Shown: positions 28,826 to 38,675, counted from the first letter of the stretch. The stretch is 64,000 nucleotides of DNA from an uncultured Hyphomicrobiaceae bacterium (GCA_947258705.1 CAMYJA010000007.1:208424-272423), one strand, 5' to 3'. Program-made: numbers and translations. Notes: generated by a model from the sequence alone, not told the origin.

Positions 28826-30568
28826 CTAATAGGTGTCGCCGAATATGGCCTGGAACAGGGTCTGCGGTTTGCGCCGCGTTCTTTGTGTAACCCGCACGTC
28901 GTCCACTTCGCGTTGGGCCTCAATGGCGATCAAATGCGCTTTGCCGTTAAGCGCGCCCGAGATGCGCCGGTCATGTCCGTAATAATCCCGGTAGGTCCGA
29001 AGCTCGCCCTTGTCGTCCACATGCGCCGTCATGTAGGTGATGTGCACGGGCACCTTGTTGTTGAACTCCACGCTGTGGTTTGCGCCGGCTGCAAGAATCC
29101 TCTGGATTCGCCCCGGTCCCCAGCCCTTGTCGTGCTTGAGCAGGAGTTCGGCAAATTTGCGCGGGTTTTGCACACGGATGCAACCGTGGCTGTAGGTGCG
29201 TACGTTCTGCGAGAAATGCTGCTTCGAGGATGTGTCGTGCATGTAGACCGCATGCTTGTTCGGGAACATGAACTTCATATTGCCGAGAACATTGCTGCGG
29301 CCAGGCGGCTGATAAAAATGATATTGCTTCAGATCGGCATAGCTCCAGTTGACATATGACGGATCGATGGGGCGGCCGCGATATTTAACGCGGAGATTGT
29401 GACGCCTGAGGACGCCCGTGCTGCGCCGCAGGCTCGGCCAGATCTCCTTGTATTTGATCGATGGCGGGACATTCCAGAAGGGATGAAAAACAATCCGCTC
29501 CATTTCGTCCGAAAAAATCGGCGTCTTGTTCTTGAGTTTTCCGACGACCACCCGTTCGGAATGAACGGGCTTGCCATTTTTCATGACGCGGAATCTGAAT
29601 TCTGGAACGTTGACCTGAACATGAAGCTTGCCCATGTCCTCGGGCAACCAGCGCCAGCGTTCCATATTCACCAATATGAGCTGGGTCCGGCTTCGGTTAT
29701 TGGCATTCATTGCGCGCCGGGTACTGGGTCCAACAATGCCGTCGGGCTTCAGGCCATGTTTATTCTGGAATGCGCGTACCGCATCTTCCAGGGCCGAGTC
29801 GTAGATTCTGGGGTTGAAGCGTTCCGCGCCGTATTCGTTTTTCGGCTGATCGACGCCGAGGCGTTGGCGTAGCAATTCGACATTGCGGTGGAGGTGTCCG
29901 GGCTTGAGGACCGGGCCCGACGGGATGTGTACAAGTCTCTGGGTGTCGTCTTTGAGGCGCAGTTCGAGAAACTTCTGGCGCAGACGTTCGAATTGCTCAT
30001 GTTTCGGATGCAGGTCCCTAAGAAAGGCCGCCTTGTCATCCGCCGCGTCAAACCGGTCCAGCACCTCGATTGGATCCGGCAGCGTCGGTCCGCGGTCGAT
30101 CATTCTCGACAGCTTTCTCGGATCGAAGCGTCCGCCCTTTGCGAAACGCGCATATTTAAGCATGTTGAGGCTGAGCTGTTTCTCGGTCGCAATGCGCTGG
30201 TCCCGGGTCATGCCGCTTTCGGAGGCCGCAATTGACGGAAGGTCGAACTTGTTCGCTTCCAGGCCGTAATCGTCCGCCTGACTAATCTCCCGGATGATAT
30301 CACGGGCGGCTTTGGTCAGCCCATTGTCCGTGGTCCAGTATGGCGCATTGTCACGCTTGTCATAAAACGCGCTCAAGGCTGCATATTCGAGTTTTTCCCT
30401 ATCGTTCAGGCGCTTGTCGGCACGGTTGAGCTGATGACGGATCGACAATCCTATGGACTGCTCGGCATCCAGCATTTCTGCGGGTGCGGCGGGCTCAATC
30501 GACCAGGCAGGCGATAGCGCTGCGAAAAATATCGTCAAAGCTGACGCGGAACCGAGAATTTTCAACAT
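28826..30568 (-). CDS. L,D-transpeptidase (YcbB-like)
   Basis: A 580-residue exported murein enzyme. The signal peptide is MLKILGSASALTIFFAALSPAWS. A peptidoglycan-binding repeat follows in the middle (EDAVRAFQNKHGLKPDGIVGPSTRRAMN, near residue 275). The C-terminal YkuD domain carries SHGCIRVQNP with the catalytic Cys463. Large YcbB/LdtD-like enzymes form 3-3 crosslinks in peptidoglycan. I chose the ATG at 30568 (AAAGGTG upstream) over a frame extension of 20 codons, because it puts the signal peptide first. Confidence 0.92.
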   Translation of the reverse strand: MLKILGSASALTIFFAALSPAWSIEPAAPAEMLDAEQSIGLSIRHQLNRADKRLNDREKLEYAALSAFYDKRDNAPYWTTDNGLTKAARDIIREISQADDYGLEANKFDLPSIAASESGMTRDQRIATEKQLSLNMLKYARFAKGGRFDPRKLSRMIDRGPTLPDPIEVLDRFDAADDKAAFLRDLHPKHEQFERLRQKFLELRLKDDTQRLVHIPSGPVLKPGHLHRNVELLRQRLGVDQPKNEYGAERFNPRIYDSALEDAVRAFQNKHGLKPDGIVGPSTRRAMNANNRSRTQLILVNMERWRWLPEDMGKLHVQVNVPEFRFRVMKNGKPVHSERVVVGKLKNKTPIFSDEMERIVFHPFWNVPPSIKYKEIWPSLRRSTGVLRRHNLRVKYRGRPIDPSYVNWSYADLKQYHFYQPPGRSNVLGNMKFMFPNKHAVYMHDTSSKQHFSQNVRTYSHGCIRVQNPRKFAELLLKHDKGWGPGRIQRILAAGANHSVEFNNKVPVHITYMTAHVDDKGELRTYRDYYGHDRRISGALNGKAHLIAIEAQREVDDVRVTQRTRRKPQTLFQAIFGDTY

Positions 30569-30746
30569 GTTTTGCACCTTTTCGAATTGTGTGCACGCTA
30601 ACGTAAAAGACATCGCTATATCCAGCATTGTTTGCGAAATTCCAAGGTATCCGCATGAGTTTTCAACATAGTGTTGCCATTCTGCAATTGGTAGGTTGGT
30701 ACTGCAACTATTTTAAGCTGCATATACTGCTTATTGCGCGAAAGGT

Positions 30747-30769
30747 GGGCCCAGCAAAATGCTGGGCCC
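30747..30769 (-). terminator. Perfect hairpin downstream of the NtrC-type gene
   Basis: GGGCCCAGCA (30747-30756) and TGCTGGGCCC (30760-30769) form a perfect 10-base stem with a 3-base loop. On the minus strand the bases after it are ACCTTTCGCG, so the T-tract is poor. It lies 60 bases after the stop codon of the minus-strand regulator and probably marks its 3' end. Confidence 0.5.
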
Positions 30770-30827
30770 TGCGCGATTCCGACGGATGCAGAGGATTGTC
30801 GGGGGGACATGGCAATCTTCGTGGCGG

Positions 30828-32336
30828 CTAGTTGAGCCGCGCTTCCAGTCCGAACTCGCGCATTTTTCTGTATAGTGTCGAACGGCCAATGCCCAGCCGC
30901 TTTGCCACTTCGGTCATGTGACCGCGATATTTGCCCAATGCCAGACGGATCATGTCGGCCTCGATGGCGTCGAGGGGGCGAATTTCGCCGCCAGTGGTCA
31001 TTGCCGGTATGCCGAGCACTTGGTCGCTGGCATCATTCGAAACCTCGATGGTGTGCGGAATGGTGCTCTCGTCGCCGATGATCGCCGGCCCTTCATGCGT
31101 CTGCACGTCGCTGGCCGGGGAGGGGGCGGGCGGTACGCTCGCTTCAAAACCATCCACATGCGCCGCGATCTGCGGAAAATCGTCGATGGTCAGCACGGCG
31201 TCGTCGGCCAGAACGACGGCACGGAAAATCGTGTTCTCGAGCTGGCGTATATTGCCCGGCCAGTTATAGGCTTTCAGCAGCCTCAGGGCCTCGGGATCGA
31301 TACCGTCAATTTTCTTGCCTTCCTCGGCGGCGAAGCAGGTGATGAAATAATCGACGAGTTCGTCAATCTCGTCCATTCGGTTGCGCAGGGGCGGAACCTG
31401 GACAGGGAAGACGTTCAAACGGTAATACAGGTCTTCGCGGAATTTGCCGTCCTTGACGAGTTCGATCATGTCGCGATTGGTCGCCGATATCAGGCGGATA
31501 TCGACCTTGACCGGGCGCTTCGATCCGACCGGATCGATTTCGCCTTCCTGTAATGCGCGAAGCAGCTTGACCTGCGCGGGCAGGGGAAGTTCGCCGACCT
31601 CATCGAGAAACAGCGTGCCTCCGTCGGCCTCGAGGAATTTGCCCTTGCGTTTGTCGACAGCGCCCGTGAAGGAGCCCTTTTCATGGCCGAACAAAATGCT
31701 CTCGACCAGATTTTCGGGGATGGCGCCGCAATTCACGGTAATGAAGGGTCCGCCCGCCCGGTCGCTTTCGCCCTGGATGGCGCGCGCGATCAGTTCCTTG
31801 CCGACGCCGCTTTCGCCCTCGACCAGAACCGGAATATTGGAAACCGCCGCCCGCTTGCCGATGCTCGCCACCCGGGTCATCTCCTCGCAGCGGATGATCA
31901 TGTCGTCGAAGGTCATCGTTCCGCTGACCTTGCGCTTGATCCGGGTGATTTCACCCTGAAGGCTGTCGATCTTGAGTGCGTTCTTTAAAGAGACTTCAAG
32001 CCTTTCGGGGCTGACCGGTTTGATCACGAAGTCGACCGCGCCAGATCGCATGGCGTCAATCGCAGTGTCGATGCTGCCATTCGCCGTCTGGACGATTGTC
32101 GGGGGTGCCGAGGGATTGTGACGGATGCGTTCGAGCACTTCCTGCCCGGACATGCCCGGCATGACCAGGTCGAGAAGCATCACCGCAATATCATTATTGT
32201 CGGATTGTTCCAGACTCTGGATGGCTTCTTCACCGTCGGATGCGGTGCAGGTCTGGTAGCCCAGCCGCTTGATCGTCTCTTCGAGGATGCGACGTTGGGT
32301 GGGATCGTCATCGACGATCAGAATACGCTTGGACAT
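30828..32336 (-). CDS. NtrC-family sigma-54-dependent response regulator
   Basis: A 502-residue regulator with three parts: a receiver domain (residues 1-120, phospho-acceptor Asp in LLDLVMPG and conserved Lys in VIKPVSPE), an AAA+ domain (Walker A GESGVGKE, Walker B LFLDEVGEL) and a C-terminal Fis-type helix-turn-helix (HMTEVAKRLGIGRSTLYRKM). The sigma-54 contact loop reads GSFTGA instead of the usual GAFTGA. No histidine kinase gene is adjacent. A long linker (about residues 385-445) with Pro and acidic residues separates ATPase and DNA-binding domains. Its targets are not evident. Confidence 0.92.
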   Translation of the reverse strand: MSKRILIVDDDPTQRRILEETIKRLGYQTCTASDGEEAIQSLEQSDNNDIAVMLLDLVMPGMSGQEVLERIRHNPSAPPTIVQTANGSIDTAIDAMRSGAVDFVIKPVSPERLEVSLKNALKIDSLQGEITRIKRKVSGTMTFDDMIIRCEEMTRVASIGKRAAVSNIPVLVEGESGVGKELIARAIQGESDRAGGPFITVNCGAIPENLVESILFGHEKGSFTGAVDKRKGKFLEADGGTLFLDEVGELPLPAQVKLLRALQEGEIDPVGSKRPVKVDIRLISATNRDMIELVKDGKFREDLYYRLNVFPVQVPPLRNRMDEIDELVDYFITCFAAEEGKKIDGIDPEALRLLKAYNWPGNIRQLENTIFRAVVLADDAVLTIDDFPQIAAHVDGFEASVPPAPSPASDVQTHEGPAIIGDESTIPHTIEVSNDASDQVLGIPAMTTGGEIRPLDAIEADMIRLALGKYRGHMTEVAKRLGIGRSTLYRKMREFGLEARLN

Positions 32337-32648
32337 TACGCGAACTCAACTTTACTCTTGACTTGGTTACAAACTCAAACTGATCGAGGCCATCATGATG
32401 CGGTCCCGAAAATTACGTGCCCGTACGGGTTAATGTTCCGTCTCGAACTGCATCAATCCTGACGCGGAAGGGTAAACAAGATGTTTATGAGAGTCCTTTT
32501 CCAGAAAATTTGTTTCATTTTCGGATTAAGAAGGGAGCAAATTCCGCTATATTTAAGGGCTGCATTGAATTAATGATGCCGTAAATTTATTTTTCCGATC
32601 GGCTGATATTCCGGTTTTGAACGAGATTGATCGAAGAAAGGGCGACGC
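32337..32648. other. Intergenic region between NtrC-type gene and pepF
   Basis: This divergent promoter region contains AT-rich stretches (around 32510-32600) but no ORF, RNA gene or clear promoter pair that I would commit to. AGAAAGGGCGACGC precedes the oligopeptidase ATG. Confidence 0.35.
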
Positions 32649-34484
32649 ATGAAGCTGGGTGAGTGGACGGGATGCCGTTTCGACAAGGACGACCAGACGG
32701 GCGGCAGCACCGCACTCGGCGAGATGCCGGAATGGAATCTGGCGGATCTTTACCCATCGCATACATCGGACGAGTTGAAGAAGGACCTCGACAGGGCGGC
32801 TGAAGACGCGCGCGATATCGCACGTGATTTTCAAGGAAAAATTACCGCAGCCGCCGGGGAACCGGATCGTTTGCTGGATGCCGTCAGGCGCTTTGAGGCG
32901 CTTCAGGACCGCCTCGGCCGCATCGCGTCCTTTGCCGGCCTGCTTTACGCGGCGGACACTTCCGATCCGGAGCGCTCGAAGTTTTATGGCGACATTCAGG
33001 AAAAGCTGACCAACATCACGTCGGTCATCCTGTTTTTTCCGCTCGAGATCAACAATGTCCCCGACGATGTTCTCGAGACGGCGCTCGCGCATAAGGATCT
33101 GGCGCGGTACAGGCCGTGGTTTGAAGATCTTCGCAAGGAGAAGCCCTATCAGCTCATCGATGAGCTCGAGCGGCTGTTCCACGAAAAGTCGGTGACGGGC
33201 CGGGGCGCCTGGAACCGCCTCTTCAACGAGACCATGACCTCCTTGCGCTTCGATATCGAGGGCGAGGAGCACGCCATTGAACCGGCGCTTAATTTTCTCG
33301 CCTCCAGGGACGAGGAAAAGCGGCGCGCCGGATCGGAAGCCTTGTCGAAAGTGTTCGGAGAGAATATTAGGCTCTTTACTCTGATCACCAACACGCTGGC
33401 AAAAGACAAGGAGATTTCCGACCGGTGGCGGAAGTTCGAGGATGTCGCCGATTCGCGCCATCTGGCGAACCGGGTCGAAGGCGAGGTGGTGGACGCTCTG
33501 GTCAAGACCGTGCGCCAGCATTATCCCTCGATTTCACATCGGTATTATGCGCTCAAGGCAAAATGGTTCGGCAAGGACGCGCTCGCCCATTGGGACAGAA
33601 ACGCGCCGCTTCCGAAACTGCCCGAGCGGAATTTCAGCTGGGCCGAGGCCCGGAGTACCGTTCTTGATGCCTATTCCGAGTTTTCGCCTGAAATGTCAGA
33701 GATTGCGGGCCGGTTTTTCGAGCGTTCATGGATTGATGCTCCCGTGCGCGAGGGCAAGTCGCCCGGCGCCTTTTCGCATCCGACGGTGCCGAGCGCCCAT
33801 CCCTATATCATGCTCAACTATCAGGGGCGGCCGCGGGACGTGATGACGCTGGCGCATGAGCTCGGACATGGCGTGCATCAGGTGCTCGCCAATGTTCAGG
33901 GGCCGCTGATGGCGCCGACCCCGCTGACCCTGGCCGAGACGGCCAGCGTGTTTGGTGAAATGCTGACATTTAAGGCCCTGCTCAAGCGCACCACAGAAAC
34001 GTCAGCGCGCAAGGCCCTGCTCGCCTCGAAAGTCGAGGACATGATCAATACAGTGGTGCGGCAGATCGCGTTTTACACCTTCGAACGCAAGGTTCATACC
34101 GCGCGCCGGGAGGGTGAGCTCACCTCCGACCAGATCAATCGTTTATGGCTCGATGTGCAGAGCGAGAGTCTCGGCTCGGCGGTGACGCTCGGCGAGGGTT
34201 ATGAATATTTCTGGTGTTATGTGCCGCATTTCATTCACTCGCCCTTCTACGTCTATTCCTACGCTTTCGGCGAATGTCTGGTGAATTCCCTTTATGCCGT
34301 TTATGAAAATGCCGAAGAGGGATTTTCCCGAAAATATCTCGACATGCTGCGCGCGGGCGGCACCAAGCATCATAGCGAGCTTCTGGCGCCCTTCGGTCTT
34401 GATGCGTCCAATCCCGATTTCTGGGCGCGCGGGCTGGGCGTGATCAGCGCGCTTATCGACGAGCTTGAAGAGATGGACGCCTAG
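32649..34484 (+). CDS. pepF: oligoendopeptidase F (M3 metallopeptidase)
   Basis: A 611-residue cytoplasmic zinc peptidase that degrades oligopeptides. The zinc site HELGH is at residues 403-407 (LAHELGHGVHQVL), with the third ligand Glu in LAETASVFGEML. The N-terminal half is the helical M3 domain typical of the alphaproteobacterial PepF/M3 group (WNLADLYPSHTSDELKKDLD). The start ATG has an AAGGGCGAC ribosome site. It stands alone, divergent from the regulator gene. Confidence 0.93.
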   Translation: MKLGEWTGCRFDKDDQTGGSTALGEMPEWNLADLYPSHTSDELKKDLDRAAEDARDIARDFQGKITAAAGEPDRLLDAVRRFEALQDRLGRIASFAGLLYAADTSDPERSKFYGDIQEKLTNITSVILFFPLEINNVPDDVLETALAHKDLARYRPWFEDLRKEKPYQLIDELERLFHEKSVTGRGAWNRLFNETMTSLRFDIEGEEHAIEPALNFLASRDEEKRRAGSEALSKVFGENIRLFTLITNTLAKDKEISDRWRKFEDVADSRHLANRVEGEVVDALVKTVRQHYPSISHRYYALKAKWFGKDALAHWDRNAPLPKLPERNFSWAEARSTVLDAYSEFSPEMSEIAGRFFERSWIDAPVREGKSPGAFSHPTVPSAHPYIMLNYQGRPRDVMTLAHELGHGVHQVLANVQGPLMAPTPLTLAETASVFGEMLTFKALLKRTTETSARKALLASKVEDMINTVVRQIAFYTFERKVHTARREGELTSDQINRLWLDVQSESLGSAVTLGEGYEYFWCYVPHFIHSPFYVYSYAFGECLVNSLYAVYENAEEGFSRKYLDMLRAGGTKHHSELLAPFGLDASNPDFWARGLGVISALIDELEEMDA

Positions 34485-34585
34485 CTCATTCAACCTAAGG
34501 CCGCGGGATTACGGATCCCGTTCTCCATGAAATTTCACCATCGCCTTTCGTGCGCCCGCCTCGGCCGCCTTGCTATGGCCCGTGC

Positions 34586-35164
34586 CTATTTGCGGTAGCG
34601 CTTGAGATAGGCGTTGATGATGCGGATCATGGCGTCCTCGATTTCATCGCTGGTGTTGACCCATTTGCGCACCGGCCAGCTCAGGACACGTGTTGCCCGC
34701 GTCGGCGCCGCCATTCCGGGGGTGGCCTCGATGGCCCTTCCGTCCTTGAAAATTACCCGTGGCCGGAATGAAAACGCGATCGGGAAAGCGCGCTTTGTTG
34801 TTTCGATGGTGCAGTTTACCGGTTGCGGCGGCGGCTCGAAAATATGGTCGGGGGTGTCGATGGCTTCGGTAACCAGACGGCGTGCGATGCTGACAACCAT
34901 GTTGCAATGGGCGTCGATCAGGACGCCGCGGGTCAGCTCCCGGACCTTTTTCAGCTCGATCGGCGTCATGCGCACGGGGAAATCGCAGTCGATGGTATCG
35001 GCCCTGCCCTCCGTCAACTGCCAGAAACAGTCTCTTTCGATCCTGTTTTCCGCCTCTTCAGCCGCGGAAGCGGGTGCTGCGGGCAGGACGGCATTGAGCG
35101 TCAGCGAAGCCGCCAATACGCAAACGGGGATCCATCTCGGAGGGGTGGGCTGCATGTTTCTCAT
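34586..35164 (-). CDS. hypothetical exported protein
   Basis: A 192-residue protein with a signal peptide (MRNMQPTPPRWIPVCVLAAS and on to PASAAEEA). The mature part begins near residue 35 and holds three cysteines spread over it (RDCFWQ, TIDCDF, DAHCNM) plus one in VNCTIE, suggesting disulfides. It shows no recognised domain but has the feel of a conserved alphaproteobacterial periplasmic protein. The frame extends to 35194; I took the ATG at 35164 for the signal peptide. Confidence 0.62.
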   Translation of the reverse strand: MRNMQPTPPRWIPVCVLAASLTLNAVLPAAPASAAEEAENRIERDCFWQLTEGRADTIDCDFPVRMTPIELKKVRELTRGVLIDAHCNMVVSIARRLVTEAIDTPDHIFEPPPQPVNCTIETTKRAFPIAFSFRPRVIFKDGRAIEATPGMAAPTRATRVLSWPVRKWVNTSDEIEDAMIRIINAYLKRYRK

Positions 35165-35310
35165 CACGATATTTCCGAAACCATGTGGTGTCACGGGATT
35201 GGGACAGGATTGAGATGAACCATGGTGTTGATTTTGCGATACTGCGTGTTATAGAAACCCAAACAATCGGAAAACTACAGACAAAACTGCAGAATTGAAA
35301 AGGAAGCATA

Positions 35311-35454
35311 ATGAGCGTGGATACTTCTGGCGGGCATCCGGAAATGGATTACGAGGAACATGAGCGGACTTATCGCGGGTTCGTTCGCATAAGCGTTGTC
35401 ACCACAGTCCTCATTGTGGCTACACTCGGATTGATGGCACTCTTTCTCGTCTGA
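35311..35454 (+). CDS. aa3-type cytochrome c oxidase subunit IV (small)
   Basis: A 47-residue protein with a strong AAGGAAG ribosome site. Its sequence reads MSVDTSGGHPEMDYEEHERT, then YRGFVRISVVTTVLIVATLG and LMALFLV. This is the pattern of the bacterial aa3-oxidase subunit IV family: acidic N-terminus with MDYxEHERTYRGF, then a single transmembrane helix. The family binds the outside of the oxidase complex. The other oxidase genes are elsewhere; I recall the gene beside pntAA in other alphaproteobacteria. Confidence 0.85.
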   Translation: MSVDTSGGHPEMDYEEHERTYRGFVRISVVTTVLIVATLGLMALFLV

Positions 35455-35661
35455 TCCATACTCTATCGCGGTCAGCTGATCGCGGGGTTGATTTGCAGCC
35501 CTGTCCCGGCCATTTTCGTTCCGGTCCTCCTGATCTGAAACCGTTGACGGAATTTTGCGGGATTATTCGACCGGGCGGGATTGTAGACGAATCGTGACTT
35601 CACTCGAACCTTGGAAATCAGCTCACGCATATATTCGAATGTGAGCGTTCTGGATAATTTA

Positions 35662-36792
35662 ATGATTAAGATCGCCGTATTGGCTGAAGGGGCTGATGAG
35701 CCGCGCGTCGCGGCATCTCCTGAAACAGTCAAGAAATTTGCCGGGAAGGCTTGCGAGGTGCGCATCGAGAGCGGTGCCGGAAACCGTTCGAACTTCACGG
35801 ATGGGGCATTGACGGAAGCGGGCGCCAAAATCGTCGCATCCGCCGAGGACGCCTTGAAAGACGCCGATATCCTGCTGGCGGTCCGGCGACCCGACCCGGA
35901 AAGAATCTCATCACTGCCTAAGGGCGCCCTGGTCGCGGCAATGTTCGAGCCCTATGACGACAGGGACGGACTCATAGGCCTTGCCGAATCCGGCATAACC
36001 GGTTTTTCCATGGAATTCATGCCCCGTATCACGCGGGCGCAGTCGATGGATGTGCTGTCATCCCAATCCAATCTCGCGGGCTATAAGGCCGTGATCGACG
36101 CGGCGGCTCAATTCGGCCGCGCCATGCCGATGATGATGACCGCGGCGGGAACGGTGCCGCCGGCAAAGGCCTTCATCATGGGCGCGGGCGTCGCCGGTCT
36201 CCAGGCCATCGCGACCGCGCGCCGGCTCGGCGCCGTGGTTACCGCGACGGATGTGCGCCCGGCGGCCAAGGAACAGGTCGAATCCCTGGGAGCCAAATTC
36301 ATCGCGGTTGAGGACGAGGAATTCAGGCAGGCGGAAACAGCCGCCGGATACGCCAAGGAAATGTCGGACGAATACAAAAAGAAACAGGCGGAGCTGGTCG
36401 CCAAACACATCGCCGCGCAGAACATGGTTGTCACGACGGCGCTGATACCGGGGCGTCCTGCGCCGGAGCTCATTTCGAAGGAAATGGTCGAGGCCATGGC
36501 CGAGGGTTCGGTCATCGTCGATATGGCTGTCGAGCGCGGCGGCAATTGCGCGGTATCGAAGCCGGGCGAGGTTGTCGAGTTTTCCGGCGTCACGGTCATG
36601 GGGCGCCTCAATCTCGCGGGCGGGATCCCCGCCAACGCCTCCGCGCTTTACGCCAAGAACCTCTATAATTTCCTTGAGCTGATGATCGACACGGAGAGCG
36701 AAAGCCTCAAAGTCGATTGGGAGGATGAAATTATCCAGGGCACCTTGGTCGCGCGGGACGGGAAACTGGTCCATCCGTTTTTTGAGAATTAA
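35662..36792 (+). CDS. pntAA: NAD(P) transhydrogenase subunit alpha, part 1
   Basis: A 376-residue soluble NAD(H)-binding domain I of proton-translocating transhydrogenase: MIKIAVLAEGADEPRVAASP, RITRAQSMDVLSSQSNLAGYKAV near residue 128, the Rossmann motif IMGAGVAGLQAIATA near residue 173 and DMAVERGGNCAVSKPGE. In this organism the alpha subunit is split over two genes. The ATG at 35662 aligns with the family start; the frame is open 17 codons earlier. It begins the pntAA-pntAB-pntB operon. Confidence 0.95.
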   Translation: MIKIAVLAEGADEPRVAASPETVKKFAGKACEVRIESGAGNRSNFTDGALTEAGAKIVASAEDALKDADILLAVRRPDPERISSLPKGALVAAMFEPYDDRDGLIGLAESGITGFSMEFMPRITRAQSMDVLSSQSNLAGYKAVIDAAAQFGRAMPMMMTAAGTVPPAKAFIMGAGVAGLQAIATARRLGAVVTATDVRPAAKEQVESLGAKFIAVEDEEFRQAETAAGYAKEMSDEYKKKQAELVAKHIAAQNMVVTTALIPGRPAPELISKEMVEAMAEGSVIVDMAVERGGNCAVSKPGEVVEFSGVTVMGRLNLAGGIPANASALYAKNLYNFLELMIDTESESLKVDWEDEIIQGTLVARDGKLVHPFFEN

Positions 36793-36808
36793 TGGGAGGC
36801 ATGAGTTT

Positions 36809-37222
36809 ATGACGCATCTCGGATCAAGACTTCTATCGGCTGCGCTTGCCGTCATTTGCATTCTGCCGGTTTCGACCGGCCTGGCGCTGGCTGCGGGCGG
36901 GACCGGCGGCGATGTCGATCCCTTCGTTTACAGATTTTCGATATTCGTTATCGCGATCTTTGTCGGTTATTTCGTCGTCTGGAGCGTGACTCCGGCACTG
37001 CATACGCCGCTGATGTCCGTTACCAACGCCATCTCCTCGGTGATCGTCGTTGGCGCGCTTTTAGCCGTTGGCGTCCAGGCCACGGGCTTCATCGACGCCG
37101 CCGGCAGCAATGCCGCGAGAATTTTCGGATTTATCGCCCTCGTCATGGCCGCCGTGAATATTTTTGGCGGATTTCTCGTCACGCAACGCATGCTCGCCAT
37201 GTACAAGAAGAAGGACCGCTAG
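36809..37222 (+). CDS. pntAB: NAD(P) transhydrogenase subunit alpha, part 2
   Basis: A 137-residue membrane segment of transhydrogenase (domain IIa). After a hydrophobic N-terminal leader come DPFVYRFSIFVIAIFVGYFVVWSV and LHTPLMSVTNAISSVIVVGALLA, then AVNIFGGFLVTQRMLAMYKKK, giving three to four helices in the PntA 4TM pattern. It starts 16 bases after pntAA stops, with a GGGAGG ribosome site. The predicted leader (residues 1-30, ending ALAAGG) is longer than in some relatives and may be a signal-like extension. Confidence 0.93.
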   Translation: MTHLGSRLLSAALAVICILPVSTGLALAAGGTGGDVDPFVYRFSIFVIAIFVGYFVVWSVTPALHTPLMSVTNAISSVIVVGALLAVGVQATGFIDAAGSNAARIFGFIALVMAAVNIFGGFLVTQRMLAMYKKKDR

Positions 37223-37256
37223 CGCGCCCTGGCGTAGTTTGCGGATTTAAACACGA

Positions 37257-38657
37257 ATGTCGGCCAATATTGTCGCTCTCCTTTATCTCGTTTCGGGTGT
37301 CCTGTTCATTCTGGCGCTCAGGGGACTGAGTTCGCCCGAATCGTCGCGCCGTGGCAATCTTTACGGCATGGCCGGCATGGCCATCGCCATTTTGACGACC
37401 CTCGCCGTTGCCGCGCCCGACGATCCGACGGACTGGGCACTCATTCTCGGCGGTCTCGCGCTGGGCGGCGGACTGGGCGCCTATATCGCCCGGCGTATCC
37501 CCATGACGGCGATGCCGCAGCTTGTCGCGGCATTTCACAGTCTTGTCGGTCTCGCCGCCGTATTCGTCGCCGCCGCCGCGCTTTATTCGCCGGAGGCGTT
37601 CGATCTGGGTTCACCGGGTTCCATTGCCGTTGCCAGTCTCGTGGAAATGTCGCTCGGCACCGCCATTGGCGCCATTACATTCACCGGCTCGGTGATCGCC
37701 TTTCTCAAGCTCGATGGCCGCATGTCCGGCGCACCCATCATCCTGCCCATGCGTCATGTCATCAATCTCGCACTGGCCGTGTTGCTGGTCGTGCTCGTCG
37801 CCATGTTTTCCGTTGAGCAGACGAAAACGCTTTTTTGGGCGATCGCCGCCGTGTCGTTTCTCCTCGGTATTCTGATCATCATACCCATTGGCGGCGCCGA
37901 CATGCCGGTTGTGGTTTCCATGCTCAATTCATATTCGGGCTGGGCGGCTGCCGGGATCGGCTTTACGCTCGGCAATGTGGCGCTCATTATCACCGGCGCC
38001 CTGGTCGGCTCCTCGGGCGCCATTCTTTCCTACATCATGTGCAAGGGCATGAACCGTTCCTTCATCTCGGTGATCCTGGGCGGCTTTGGCGGTGAAACGG
38101 TCGCGGCCGGCGGTGGCGACGGCGAACCGCCCAAGCCGGTCAAGCTGGGATCGGCCGAAGATGCGGCCTTCCTCATGAAAAACGCTTCAAAAGTCATCAT
38201 CGTGCCCGGTTACGGCATGGCCGTGGCGCAGGCCCAGCATGCGCTTCGGGAAATGGCGGACCAGCTCAAGGAGGCCGGGGTCGAGGTGGCGTACGCCATT
38301 CATCCGGTCGCCGGGCGGATGCCGGGTCACATGAACGTTCTACTGGCCGAAGCCAATGTGCCTTATGACGAGGTGTTCGAGCTCGAGGACATCAACAATG
38401 ATTTTGCCCAGGCCGATGTCGTCTATGTCATCGGTGCCAACGACGTGACCAATCCCGCGGCGGAAGACGATCCTTCCTCGCCCATTTACGGCATGCCTGT
38501 CTTGCAGGTCTGGAAAGCCGCCACCGTCATGTTCAACAAGCGCTCGCTCGCCTCCGGTTACGCCGGCATCGACAATCCGCTCTTTTACCGGGACAACACG
38601 ATGATGATCCTGGGCGACGCCAAAAAGATGACCGAAGATATCGTCAAGGCGTTCTGA
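37257..38657 (+). CDS. pntB: NAD(P) transhydrogenase subunit beta
   Basis: A 466-residue protein joining the membrane domain IIb (about nine helices, residues 1-270) to the NADP(H)-binding domain III (KVIIVPGYGMAVAQAQHALREMADQLK near residue 315, HPVAGRMPGHMNVLLAEANVPYDEV). With PntAA and PntAB it uses the proton gradient to pass hydride from NADH to NADP+, supplying NADPH. It ends the operon. Confidence 0.96.
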   Translation: MSANIVALLYLVSGVLFILALRGLSSPESSRRGNLYGMAGMAIAILTTLAVAAPDDPTDWALILGGLALGGGLGAYIARRIPMTAMPQLVAAFHSLVGLAAVFVAAAALYSPEAFDLGSPGSIAVASLVEMSLGTAIGAITFTGSVIAFLKLDGRMSGAPIILPMRHVINLALAVLLVVLVAMFSVEQTKTLFWAIAAVSFLLGILIIIPIGGADMPVVVSMLNSYSGWAAAGIGFTLGNVALIITGALVGSSGAILSYIMCKGMNRSFISVILGGFGGETVAAGGGDGEPPKPVKLGSAEDAAFLMKNASKVIIVPGYGMAVAQAQHALREMADQLKEAGVEVAYAIHPVAGRMPGHMNVLLAEANVPYDEVFELEDINNDFAQADVVYVIGANDVTNPAAEDDPSSPIYGMPVLQVWKAATVMFNKRSLASGYAGIDNPLFYRDNTMMILGDAKKMTEDIVKAF

Positions 38658-38675
38658 TCGGTTCATAATAGGGCG

